From positions 2,418,001 through 2,482,000 of the forward strand of contig NZ_CP033929.1 in assembly GCF_003815915.1 (NCBI RefSeq): a DNA stretch of 64,000 nucleotides. Direction: 5' to 3'. The notes under the pieces were generated by a model, which did not search any database, had not been told where the DNA came from, and was given only the letters and a program-made list of their open reading frames with translations. Shown piece after piece: positions 56,492-64,000 of the stretch (the first letter of the stretch is position 1; each line of letters begins with the position of its first letter). Source of the DNA: Chryseobacterium indoltheticum (GTDB lineage Bacteria; Bacteroidota; Bacteroidia; Flavobacteriales; Weeksellaceae). Made by a program: the position numbers and the translations under genes.

Positions 56492-57027
56492 TGAAGTTTT
56501 TTTTAATAATTTTTATATTGATTTTCAATAATATATCAGCTCAAAATATTTACTGGAGCGTAGATCAAAAATTGGTTTGGGATAATTTTAAAAGCAAAAC
56601 CAACAATCTGGGTGGCTCAACAGTAGTAGCCTACACCCATTGCGGCTGGGAATATTCTGCAACGACATCAAGCGATCCTAAAGTTCCCGTAAAAATCACT
56701 ATTCAGACGGTTTTTAATGAGAACAAATCATGGAAGGATGTCAAAAGGATCAATGATTATGTATTGCTTCATGAGCAAAAGCATTTTGATATCGCCGAAA
56801 TTCATGCCAGAAAACTCAGAAAGGAAGTTTCAGAAAAAATAAAAACAACAGCCGATTACAATAAGTTTTTCAAATCAATTTATGCTAAAATCTCTTCCGA
56901 ATACAAAAATTTTCAGGCTAATTACGACCGTGCTACCGAGCATGGAATGAATAAAGAAAAGCAGGCAGAATACAATCTTTTGATTACCGAAGAACTCGAA
57001 AAACTAAACAACTACCAGAAACTTTGA
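56491..57027 (+). CDS. DUF922 secreted putative zinc protease
   Basis: The 178-residue protein has a signal peptide ending NISAQN and a DUF922 domain carrying LLHEQKHFDIAE, an HExxH zinc-metalloprotease-like motif with Glu and Asp nearby. Proteolytic activity has been proposed for the family but is not well shown. The gene shares TAATG with the lipoprotein gene upstream and overlaps the AddB-like gene by 4 bases downstream, forming a three-gene unit. Confidence 0.8.
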   Translation: MKFFLIIFILIFNNISAQNIYWSVDQKLVWDNFKSKTNNLGGSTVVAYTHCGWEYSATTSSDPKVPVKITIQTVFNENKSWKDVKRINDYVLLHEQKHFDIAEIHARKLRKEVSEKIKTTADYNKFFKSIYAKISSEYKNFQANYDRATEHGMNKEKQAEYNLLITEELEKLNNYQKL

Positions 57028-59723
57028 AATTTCTAAATAAAATCATCGATGAATTATTAGTCCAAAACACTGATTTATCGCAATTTAGTATTGTTCTTCC
57101 AGGTAAAAGACCGATCGTTTTTATACGTCAGATTTTAGAAGAAAATAATTATTCCGGGTTTCTGCCTAATTTTTATACGATTGAGGAACTGATCGTAAAT
57201 ATCGTAGATCAACAGACCATTCAGGGGATTTCTTTGTGGCTTTTCGCATTTGATGTTTATAAAAGCTTAAATCTTATTCCAAACGACGATTTTTCCGAAT
57301 TTTTGAAATGGTTTCCTACACTCCAAAAAGATTGGGATGATATTTTAAAATTTTCAGATTCTGATGAAGCCGTTTTACAATATATGTTTGATGAAGAACG
57401 TATAAAAGAATGGGCACAGGATTTGGGTGACGATGATGAAATTCCGCGAAAAAAGTTTCTGAATTTCTGGCGCAATATGAATATTTTTCTTCCTGTTTTA
57501 AAGAAGAAACTGAAAGAAAAAAACTGGGCAACTCCGGGAATGATTCACGAATCGGCAAAAGCAAAAATAGGGGAGTTTGCGAAAAACAATATCGAAAATT
57601 TTGTTTTCTGCGGTTTCAACGCATTTACTCCTGTTGAAGAAAAATTAGTGAGGAATCTTCTCCAGTGGAATAGAGCACAATGCTTTTTCCAGGCAGACCG
57701 ATATTATTTTGATGACGAAAGACAAGAAGCCGGAAAATTTCTTCGAAATCACAAAATGTGGAAAGAATTTAATGACAGTAGAGCTTTCAACTGGATAGAA
57801 GACGACTTTAACCAAACTAAAAAAATAAAAGTCTATGAAGTCTCGGGTAATGTAACGCAAACCAAGATTTTACCTGAATTATTTAAAAACATCAATAATA
57901 AAACATATACCAACACGGCGGTTGTTTTGCTTGATGAAAATCTTCTTCCTGCAAGTCTGGATGTAATGCATGAGGTTGAAAACCTAAACATTACAATGGG
58001 TTTTCCGCTAAAAAACCTTTCTTTTTCTAATGCCGTAAAACAGCTTTTTTATCTTCAGAAACAGCTTGAAAAAAGCAAATCTTCTTATTATTACCGCGAT
58101 GTTTATCCAATTCTTGAAGAACTGCCAAAATCTGATGATGACGAAAAAACAATCAACGATTTCAAATCTAAAATAGAAGAAAGAAATATCGTTTATATTT
58201 CTCAAAAACTTTTAACTGAGCTTCTGGGTAACCTTTCATATTTTAATTTACTTCAGAAAGCAGATTCCGGATATCAGTTTTTGGATGATCTTATAGCATT
58301 TTGCAAAAAAATCAAATGGCTTGAGCTGGATGATATTCAGTATGAAAACGTTTCTCATTTTGAAAATGCATTCAGAATTATTAAAAATCAGATTACGCCT
58401 TATGGTTTTGAAATCAAGATGGAAACGCTTGAAATCCTTATCAACCAACATATTAATTCAGAAAGTATAGATTTTCAGGGTGAACCGTTAAAGGGACTTC
58501 AGGTAATGGGACTTTTGGAAACCCGTCTTTTAAACTTCGAAAACGTGATTCTACTATCAGTTAACGAAGGTAAATTACCGCTCGGAAACTCACAAAACAC
58601 CTACATTCCTTTTGATATAAGAAGGCACTTTGACTTGCATACATTCCTTGAAAATGACAGTATTTATGCGTATCACTTTTACCGATTAATTCAGGATGCA
58701 CAGAATGTACATTTACTTTTTAACGCATTAAGTTCGGGAGTAAATACGGGAGAAAAAAGCAGGTTTATTACTCAGATCGAAATGGAAAGTTCTCATCACA
58801 TCGAGCACGTTATAGTTGAAAATTCTTCAGAGCCTATTTTAAGCCAGCCAATCGAGATTTTCAAGACTGAAATTGTTGAGCAGCAGCTTTTAAAATGGAA
58901 AGAAAAAGTTTCGGCTTCGCATTTAACAAGCTACCTTTATAACCCTATTGATTTTTATCTTTCAAAGATTTTAAACACCTCTGAAGCGGATGAAATTGAA
59001 GAAGAATTATCTATTAGAAATTACGGAAATTTAGTTCATTACACGCTTCAAGAAGTGTATGAAGTATTAAAAGGTAAAGTTTTAAAATCAAATGATTTAC
59101 AGACTTCAATTAAACGGATAGATGAATTTATAAATATTGCTATTGAAAAGCTAAAACATCAGCCTGAATTTTACAATAAAGGGATGAATTTCATTCATAA
59201 AGCCATTGCTAAAAAAGTAATTGAGAATATTCTAAACCACGATTTAGAATTAATAAAAGCTGGTAATTCTTTAGAAATAATTGATATTGAAAGAAGATTT
59301 GAAAGTGTAGATTTTTATCTGAATGAAGAAAGATCTGACAAGGTTTCTTTCTTTGGTTTTATCGACCGAATTGACCGATTAAACGGAACAGTAAGAATTA
59401 TCGATTATAAAACTGCAAAAACAAAAAATCTTACTGTAAAAATTGATGAATTAAATAAATCAGACTATTTCCAGAATAGCGACAGAAAACAGGCGATGCA
59501 GCTTTGTTTGTACCAATACGTGATACAAAGTTTACCCGAATTTTGGGGATTTCCTGTAGAAACCGGAATCTGGAGTTTTGCAGATGCTAAAAAAGGAGTA
59601 GTGTCATTAGAATTTGCTCAGGGAAGTCTTGATGAGGCTATGGTTTCTATTCAAAATTTAATACACGAAATTCTGAATCCTGAAATTAGTTTCCTAGAAA
59701 ATGTGAAAAATTATAATTTTTAG
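57024..59723 (+). CDS. AddB-like PD-(D/E)XK nuclease/helicase-family protein
   Basis: The 899-residue protein begins with TTG at 57024, overlapping the DUF922 stop by 4 bases (TTGA). There is no nearby ATG in frame, so the TTG start is likely. The N-terminal two-thirds resembles an inactivated helicase of the AddB type (FSIVLPGKRPIVF at the start; LETRLLNFENVILLSVNEGKLP near 500). The C-terminus is a RecB-family nuclease domain with GFIDRID and RIIDYKT. It probably pairs with AddA to repair double-strand breaks. AddA is not in the window. The link to DUF922 is by overlap only. Confidence 0.83.
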   Translation: MKFLNKIIDELLVQNTDLSQFSIVLPGKRPIVFIRQILEENNYSGFLPNFYTIEELIVNIVDQQTIQGISLWLFAFDVYKSLNLIPNDDFSEFLKWFPTLQKDWDDILKFSDSDEAVLQYMFDEERIKEWAQDLGDDDEIPRKKFLNFWRNMNIFLPVLKKKLKEKNWATPGMIHESAKAKIGEFAKNNIENFVFCGFNAFTPVEEKLVRNLLQWNRAQCFFQADRYYFDDERQEAGKFLRNHKMWKEFNDSRAFNWIEDDFNQTKKIKVYEVSGNVTQTKILPELFKNINNKTYTNTAVVLLDENLLPASLDVMHEVENLNITMGFPLKNLSFSNAVKQLFYLQKQLEKSKSSYYYRDVYPILEELPKSDDDEKTINDFKSKIEERNIVYISQKLLTELLGNLSYFNLLQKADSGYQFLDDLIAFCKKIKWLELDDIQYENVSHFENAFRIIKNQITPYGFEIKMETLEILINQHINSESIDFQGEPLKGLQVMGLLETRLLNFENVILLSVNEGKLPLGNSQNTYIPFDIRRHFDLHTFLENDSIYAYHFYRLIQDAQNVHLLFNALSSGVNTGEKSRFITQIEMESSHHIEHVIVENSSEPILSQPIEIFKTEIVEQQLLKWKEKVSASHLTSYLYNPIDFYLSKILNTSEADEIEEELSIRNYGNLVHYTLQEVYEVLKGKVLKSNDLQTSIKRIDEFINIAIEKLKHQPEFYNKGMNFIHKAIAKKVIENILNHDLELIKAGNSLEIIDIERRFESVDFYLNEERSDKVSFFGFIDRIDRLNGTVRIIDYKTAKTKNLTVKIDELNKSDYFQNSDRKQAMQLCLYQYVIQSLPEFWGFPVETGIWSFADAKKGVVSLEFAQGSLDEAMVSIQNLIHEILNPEISFLENVKNYNF

Positions 59724-59778
59724 CTTGATTAGAAATAATAATACTGGAAATTAATTTTCGATAAATTAATAAATAAAT

Positions 59779-59812
59779 AAACCTCACAGGTTTTAAAAAA
59801 CCTGTGAGGTTT
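59779..59812. terminator. Perfect 16-bp palindromic hairpin, bidirectional terminator or repeat
   Basis: The arms AAACCTCACAGGTTTT and AAAACCTGTGAGGTTT have only a 2-base loop. It lies between the convergent AddB-like and glutaryl-CoA dehydrogenase genes. Its symmetry and GC-rich core suggest an intergenic repeat unit that also terminates transcription. Confidence 0.75.
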
Positions 59813-59831
59813 GAGAAAATATAACTTTAGC

Positions 59832-61010
59832 CTAAAAAGCATTAATTCCTGTAATATCAAGACCTGTAATCAACAAGTGAACATCGTGTGTTCCCTCATA
59901 TGTAATTACCGATTCTAGGTTGGCTGCGTGACGCATCATTGGGAATTCTCCCATGATTCCCATTCCGCCAAGAATTTGTCGTGATTCTCTTGCAATATCA
60001 ATTGCCATTTTCACATTATTTCGCTTTGCCATAGAAATCTGAGCAGGACTCGCCTTGTGATCGTTTTTCAAATTCCCTAATTGTAAACAAAGCAATTGAG
60101 CTTTAGTGATTTCTGTTAAAAATTCCGCCAATTTTTTCTGTTGCAGCTGGAACCCACCGATTGGTTTGCCAAACTGTTTTCTTTCTTTAGAATATTGAAC
60201 AGCCGTACAGTAACAGTCGATTGCTGCTCCGATTACCCCCCAAGAAATTCCGTATCGTGCAGAATTTAAGCAAGATAAAGGCCCTTTAAGTCCTGTTACA
60301 TTAGGTAATAAATTTTCTTTGGGAACTTTCACATCGTTGAAAACCAATTCACCGGTTTTAGAAGCTCTTAAACTCCATTTATTATGAGTTTCGGGAGTGG
60401 TAAAGCCTTCCATTCCTCTTTCAACAATTAATCCCTGTACTTTTCCTTCTTCATTTTTAGCCCAGATTACTGCAATATCGCATAACGGAGAGTTGGTGAT
60501 CCACATTTTGGCCCCATTCAAAAGATAATGATCTCCCATATCTTTAAAATAAGTTTCCATAGAGCTTGGGTCTGAACCGTGGTTAGGCTCTGTAAGACCG
60601 AAAGATCCGATCATCTCACCGGAAGCTAGCTTGGGTAAGTATTTCTTTTTTTGCTCTTCAGAACCGAACTCATTGATCGGGAACATCACCAAAGAACTTT
60701 GTACTGACGCCGCAGAACGCACCGCAGAATCTCCTCTTTCCAATTCCTGCATAATCAAACCGTAAGAAATCTGATCAAGACCAGAACCACCGTATTCTTC
60801 AGGAATGTATGGTCCTAATGCACCAATCTTCCCCAATTCTTTCATCAGATTCGGCAGATCGGTATGATTTTGCGCTGCTTCATCAATATTCGGCATTACA
60901 AAACTCTCCACCCAATCTCTTACAGATTGACGTATAAGCTTGTGTTCTTCGGTAAGTAAGGCATCAATCCCGTAGTAATCGGGAATGCTTGTAAGAGGAT
61001 AATATGACAT
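59832..61010 (-). CDS. Acyl-CoA dehydrogenase, glutaryl-CoA dehydrogenase type
   Basis: The 392-residue flavoenzyme closely matches glutaryl-CoA dehydrogenases. It has VRSAASVQSSLVM, with the Arg that holds the substrate gamma-carboxylate. It also has FGLTEPNHGSDPSSMET, and the catalytic Glu near the C-terminus in TYEGTHDVHLLI. It oxidises and decarboxylates glutaryl-CoA to crotonyl-CoA in lysine and tryptophan breakdown. It is monocistronic, closed by the palindromic hairpin. The electron-transfer flavoprotein genes are elsewhere. Confidence 0.88.
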   Translation of the reverse strand: MSYYPLTSIPDYYGIDALLTEEHKLIRQSVRDWVESFVMPNIDEAAQNHTDLPNLMKELGKIGALGPYIPEEYGGSGLDQISYGLIMQELERGDSAVRSAASVQSSLVMFPINEFGSEEQKKKYLPKLASGEMIGSFGLTEPNHGSDPSSMETYFKDMGDHYLLNGAKMWITNSPLCDIAVIWAKNEEGKVQGLIVERGMEGFTTPETHNKWSLRASKTGELVFNDVKVPKENLLPNVTGLKGPLSCLNSARYGISWGVIGAAIDCYCTAVQYSKERKQFGKPIGGFQLQQKKLAEFLTEITKAQLLCLQLGNLKNDHKASPAQISMAKRNNVKMAIDIARESRQILGGMGIMGEFPMMRHAANLESVITYEGTHDVHLLITGLDITGINAF

Positions 61011-61081
61011 GTAATTTAATTTTCCTAAAAATAAGATTTTTTCGGAATGCTGAAAAAAAAACTTTTTAAAGAAAGAAAAAA

Positions 61082-61822
61082 CTACTTTTTAATAAACTTA
61101 TAGAGATAAGGTGCTTTATTTGCAGAACCATCAAATAACTTCTCCATTCTTTCTAAAGAATTGGTACTTAATATTTTGCGCTGAAAATTATTTCGTCTGA
61201 ATTTTTCACCTAAAATTGTTTCATACAACGACTGCAAATCTTTCATTGTAAATTTTTCGGGCAATAAATTACTTGCAGCAACCTGAGTATCAATATTCTT
61301 TCGCAAATATTCTAATCCTTCGGCAATAACCCTGTCGTGATCAAAAGCCATTTGTGGAAGTTTATTTACTTCAAACCATGCACAAGATTCATTAAAAGCA
61401 TCCGGAAAAGTATTGGCCATTGTAAAATCTATCAGACTGCAGTATCCAACTGTGATAAATCTCTGTAAAATCCAGTGATCTTTAGGAACGTCAAGACCTT
61501 TGTTATTGATCAATGTTTTGTGAACATTATTGTGTGTTCTATCTAGTCTTCCGAAAGTATGAAACTGTTCTAAAAACAGCCCTTTAAGATGTGTTCTTTC
61601 ATACAAAACACGATCTGCAGCTTCTCTTAAATCTTCATCAATAAAAACAAAACCACCGGGAAGTGAATACAAATTGAGGTCGTGGTACTTTAATAATAAG
61701 ACTTTCAGGATATTATCATGAAACCCAAAAATAGTGCAATCTACCGATACATTGGGTATAAGGTCTTTACTATCAATAAGTTCTTTTAATGTTTCTATGT
61801 TTTTATTGTGATCAGTTTTCAT
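61082..61822 (-). CDS. NrtR/AraR-type Nudix-domain transcriptional regulator
   Basis: The 246-residue protein has an N-terminal Nudix-like domain (about 20-155) and a C-terminal winged helix (about 180-246, ILGEKFRRNNFQRKIL). The Nudix box (GGFVFIDEDLREAADRVLYERTHL, in pieces) has lost the catalytic REUxEE residues (RE becomes RV, EE becomes ER), as in regulators that bind sugars or nucleotides but do not hydrolyse them. In Bacteroidota such proteins control sugar-use loci. It lies 22 bases after the MFS transporter gene and near the divergent SusC gene, so it likely controls both. Confidence 0.85.
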   Translation of the reverse strand: MKTDHNKNIETLKELIDSKDLIPNVSVDCTIFGFHDNILKVLLLKYHDLNLYSLPGGFVFIDEDLREAADRVLYERTHLKGLFLEQFHTFGRLDRTHNNVHKTLINNKGLDVPKDHWILQRFITVGYCSLIDFTMANTFPDAFNESCAWFEVNKLPQMAFDHDRVIAEGLEYLRKNIDTQVAASNLLPEKFTMKDLQSLYETILGEKFRRNNFQRKILSTNSLERMEKLFDGSANKAPYLYKFIKK

Positions 61823-61844
61823 GCAGTAAAAATAAAATTATTTT

Positions 61845-63029
61845 TTAAATTCTATCAGAACTAAGTTTAAAATAAGAATATGCCAGAACAGAAACCATTA
61901 TTACGGCTCCCAAAATATAGAGAGAATAATAGGTAAGTATCTGATTTTTAAACAGTATCGAAATAGATATTGAATTTATTGAGCTGCTTATTGAAGATAC
62001 GCTTACTATTAAAGAAGTAAAAGTATTGATCTTATTCTTTTCAATTTTTGCAATCATTTTTGAATTGATCACCGGATAGAGAGGTGAAAGAAACAAACCA
62101 ATGACTGGAAAAAGAAATAATAAAACCTTTGTATTTTCACTGAAATAAAATTGAAGTCCTGAAATAATAATCAGCAAAAAGATAATCATCATTACGCAGA
62201 ACATAAAATATTTTGATAATGAAAAACGCTGAATAATCTTTGATGTAATCGTTCTGCCTGTGTAGGAAAAGAGTGCCAGAAATGAAGATGCCTGAAGTGC
62301 GAAGAAAGAATTTACCTTTAAATGATCTTTGTAAAATGATGGAAGCCAGGAATTAAAGCTTTGCTCGATGAAAATAATAAAAAAACTTACTGCAAAGAAA
62401 AGAATGATGGTTTTTTTACCAAATCCTGACAAGTCAGGAAAGATTCTCGTGGTTTTGTTTTCCGGTTCTGCAATTTTAATTTTCGAAAAAAGATAAACCG
62501 TAAAAAAAGAAATCAGAGAAATAGACATGAAACCAAATTTCCAATATTCACCAAACTGACTGGAAATTAACCACCCAAAACCGGTATTGACTGTAAAAAT
62601 ACCAATCATAAAAGAGGCTTCAACACTATTCATGGTTTGGGCTAAAGATTTTTCTTCGGTCATATTATTTCGAATGATACCATAAACACATATTTTCCCT
62701 ATCGCAAAACAGGTTCCGATAATGGCAAACCATAATTTGAAAAACCAAAATACTTCAACAAATGGTAAAAACAATGAGCAGGTTCCAACGAGCATCAAAG
62801 CAAATATCAGTGATTTTTTGGTTCCGAAACGGCTTATAAAATTAACAGCAAAAAGTGAAAATATAGCAATCGGTATATCTTTAAAAGATTCTAAAAAACC
62901 CAGCTTATCGTAGGTAATATTTTGCTCCGAAAGCTGAAGAATTACAATCCCCATACAATTTAAAACCATCGAAAAAATAAGGAAAGTTAGTTTCAGCGGA
63001 AGTGCAATATTGGGTTGTTTGGCTGCCAT
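61845..63029 (-). CDS. MFS transporter, probably for a sugar
   Basis: The protein is 394 residues from ATG 63029 (MAAKQPNIALPLKLTF); the frame from 63062 starts with TTG and is rejected. It has 12 predicted membrane helices. There is a central loop after helix 6 (KIKIAEPENKTT) and a typical MFS motif in the loop between helices 2 and 3 (ISRFGTKKSL). Together with the downstream Nudix-type regulator and the divergent SusC-like receptor, it suggests uptake of a mono- or disaccharide. The substrate is unknown. Confidence 0.88.
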   Translation of the reverse strand: MAAKQPNIALPLKLTFLIFSMVLNCMGIVILQLSEQNITYDKLGFLESFKDIPIAIFSLFAVNFISRFGTKKSLIFALMLVGTCSLFLPFVEVFWFFKLWFAIIGTCFAIGKICVYGIIRNNMTEEKSLAQTMNSVEASFMIGIFTVNTGFGWLISSQFGEYWKFGFMSISLISFFTVYLFSKIKIAEPENKTTRIFPDLSGFGKKTIILFFAVSFFIIFIEQSFNSWLPSFYKDHLKVNSFFALQASSFLALFSYTGRTITSKIIQRFSLSKYFMFCVMMIIFLLIIISGLQFYFSENTKVLLFLFPVIGLFLSPLYPVINSKMIAKIEKNKINTFTSLIVSVSSISSSINSISISILFKNQILTYYSLYILGAVIMVSVLAYSYFKLSSDRI

Positions 63030-63174
63030 TTTAGGGAATTTATACAAGCCGTATTTTAACAAATCATGAATTATTTATTAAGTTCAACAGCCTTTGATTG
63101 CCCAAAAATAGTGGAAATATTAAAATATTTATTAAAAAAATGTTAATTATTAAAAAAAAAATATATTTTTATTG

Positions 63175-63187
63175 TCTCAATTTGAGA
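63175..63187. promoter_or_regulatory. 13-bp palindrome in the MFS/SusC divergent region
   Basis: TCTCAA-T-TTGAGA is a perfect inverted repeat around one T, 19 bases before the SusC ATG. It overlaps a -7-like TCAATTTG. It is a candidate operator for the adjacent Nudix-type regulator; the match is not yet supported by a second site. Confidence 0.4.
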
Positions 63188-63206
63188 ATTAAAAAACTAA
63201 CTATAT

Positions 63207-64000
63207 ATGAATGTAAAAATATCAAAGAGTCTAGGGTTGGTTGCTGTACTATATTTTACTGCAAATTTCAATGCCCAAAGCACGGCTACTGATACTATTT
63301 CTAGAGAGCAAAAAATCGAGGAAGTAGTAATGATTGGTTACGGTACTCAGAAAAAGAGTAATGTAACAGGAGCTATCTCAAGCTTAAAAGCCTCGGATAT
63401 TGAAGATATCCCTACCGGAAGGCCAGAGCAAGTTTTACAAGGTAGAGCTGCAGGTGTTTCTGTAATATCAAACTCCGGACAACCAGGATCCGCTGCAACA
63501 GTAAGAGTTCGTGGTATTACCAGTTTTGGAGCAGGTAGTAATGATCCTCTCTGGGTTGTAGATGGAATTGTCGTAGACAATATCGAATGGCTGAACCAAG
63601 CTGACATCGAAGGAATGGAAATTCTAAAAGATGGTGCTTCTGCTGCTATATATGGTGTTTCTGCTGCCAAAGGTGTTATTCTTATTACGACTAAAAAAGG
63701 AGCTAAGGGAAAGCTAAACCTGAACTATAACGGTTTTTTTGGTGTAGGAACAGCAGCACGAAAGCTAGATTTACTTAATGCTTCTCAATATGGTACGATT
63801 ATGAATGAAGCGAGTGTAAATGATGGAGGATCTGCTATTTTTGCTAATCCTGGATCTTTAGGTATGGGAACAGATTGGCAAGATGTTATTTTCAACAGCG
63901 CACAAAGACAATCTCATGAATTCAGTATAAGTGGTGGAAGCGATAAATCTACTTTTTTTACATCTTTCGGATACTATGATCAAGAAGGTATTGTAATGAG
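63207..64000 (+). CDS. SusC/RagA-family TonB-dependent receptor, 3' end outside the window
   Basis: The frame is open from ATG 63207 to the window end (264 codons seen). It shows a signal peptide (about 1-24, ending NFNAQ), a TonB-box-like EEVVMIGYGTQ (about 38-48) and a plug domain with SLKASDIEDI, RAAGVSVISNSGQPG, VRGITSF, LWVVDGI and ILKDGASAAIYG, then the start of the barrel. These are SusC family hallmarks. It lacks the carboxypeptidase-regulatory domain that many SusC proteins carry between the signal peptide and the TonB box. A SusD partner probably lies beyond the window. It imports an oligosaccharide or peptide with a SusD lipoprotein. Confidence 0.9.
   Translation, partial: MNVKISKSLGLVAVLYFTANFNAQSTATDTISREQKIEEVVMIGYGTQKKSNVTGAISSLKASDIEDIPTGRPEQVLQGRAAGVSVISNSGQPGSAATVRVRGITSFGAGSNDPLWVVDGIVVDNIEWLNQADIEGMEILKDGASAAIYGVSAAKGVILITTKKGAKGKLNLNYNGFFGVGTAARKLDLLNASQYGTIMNEASVNDGGSAIFANPGSLGMGTDWQDVIFNSAQRQSHEFSISGGSDKSTFFTSFGYYDQEGIVM

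Noticed and set aside
61845..63062. Longer MFS start at 63062
   Set aside because: The codon is TTG and the extension is not like the family; ATG at 63029 is better.

Overview
The window is AT-rich chromosomal DNA from a member of the Bacteroidota. Flavobacteriia is the best fit and a Chryseobacterium-like organism is likely (the genus is inference from family resemblance). Supporting signs are a SusC/RagA receptor, an outer-membrane beta-barrel TonB receptor, many lipoproteins and secreted proteins, the serC-serA-DUF1015 order, promoters of the Bacteroidota type (TTG/TTTG, about 19-20 bases, TAnnTTTG), and few Shine-Dalgarno sites. I see no rRNA, CRISPR array, transposase or prophage genes. 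There is one tRNA, tRNA-Ser(UGA).

Layout. 1-7 kb: a cupin lipoprotein and a secreted alpha/beta hydrolase, a TonB-type receptor, and a large AsmA protein. 7-9 kb: a tight ArsR-SRPBCC-DoxX-YdeI operon with an operator placed inside its promoter. 9-13 kb: a cytoplasmic GH13 enzyme, a GT32 glycosyltransferase and a lone MreB. 13-20 kb: signalling, with an RsbQ-like hydrolase coupled to a PAS histidine kinase and a 1302-residue GAF/PAS hybrid kinase with two receivers and an HPt domain. 19-27 kb: metabolic and regulatory genes (saccharopine-dehydrogenase-like protein, esterase, GNAT, Crp, CDF transporter, aspartic protease) and a 151-bp fold-back element. 27-31 kb: a multi-PAS kinase and a lone LpxD. 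31-36.5 kb: the most accessory-looking stretch, with a cyanophycinase, a divergent cyanophycinase pseudoenzyme, gene-poor DNA, tRNA-Ser and a SNIPE-type DUF4041/GIY-YIG membrane nuclease likely to act against phage. 36.6-42 kb: an aspartic protease with a PDZ domain and two M28 peptidase genes. One M28 gene is frameshifted but keeps its catalytic residues; the other is intact but has lost two of them. 42-54 kb: housekeeping genes (serine biosynthesis, ferredoxin, acyl-CoA reductase, Bax-inhibitor protein, thioredoxin, peroxiredoxin, M16 peptidase, aminotransferase). 54-60 kb: two small lipoproteins, a TraB/TIKI-like lipoprotein, RsmG, DUF922 and an AddB-like nuclease. 60-64 kb: glutaryl-CoA dehydrogenase, then a Nudix-type regulator and MFS transporter divergent from a SusC receptor that runs off the window end.

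The best candidates for under-described biology are the SNIPE-like gene beside tRNA-Ser, the RsbQ/PAS-kinase pair, the cyanophycinase/pseudoenzyme pair, the complementary damage in the two M28 genes, and the Cys-rich lipoprotein next to a TraB-like protein.
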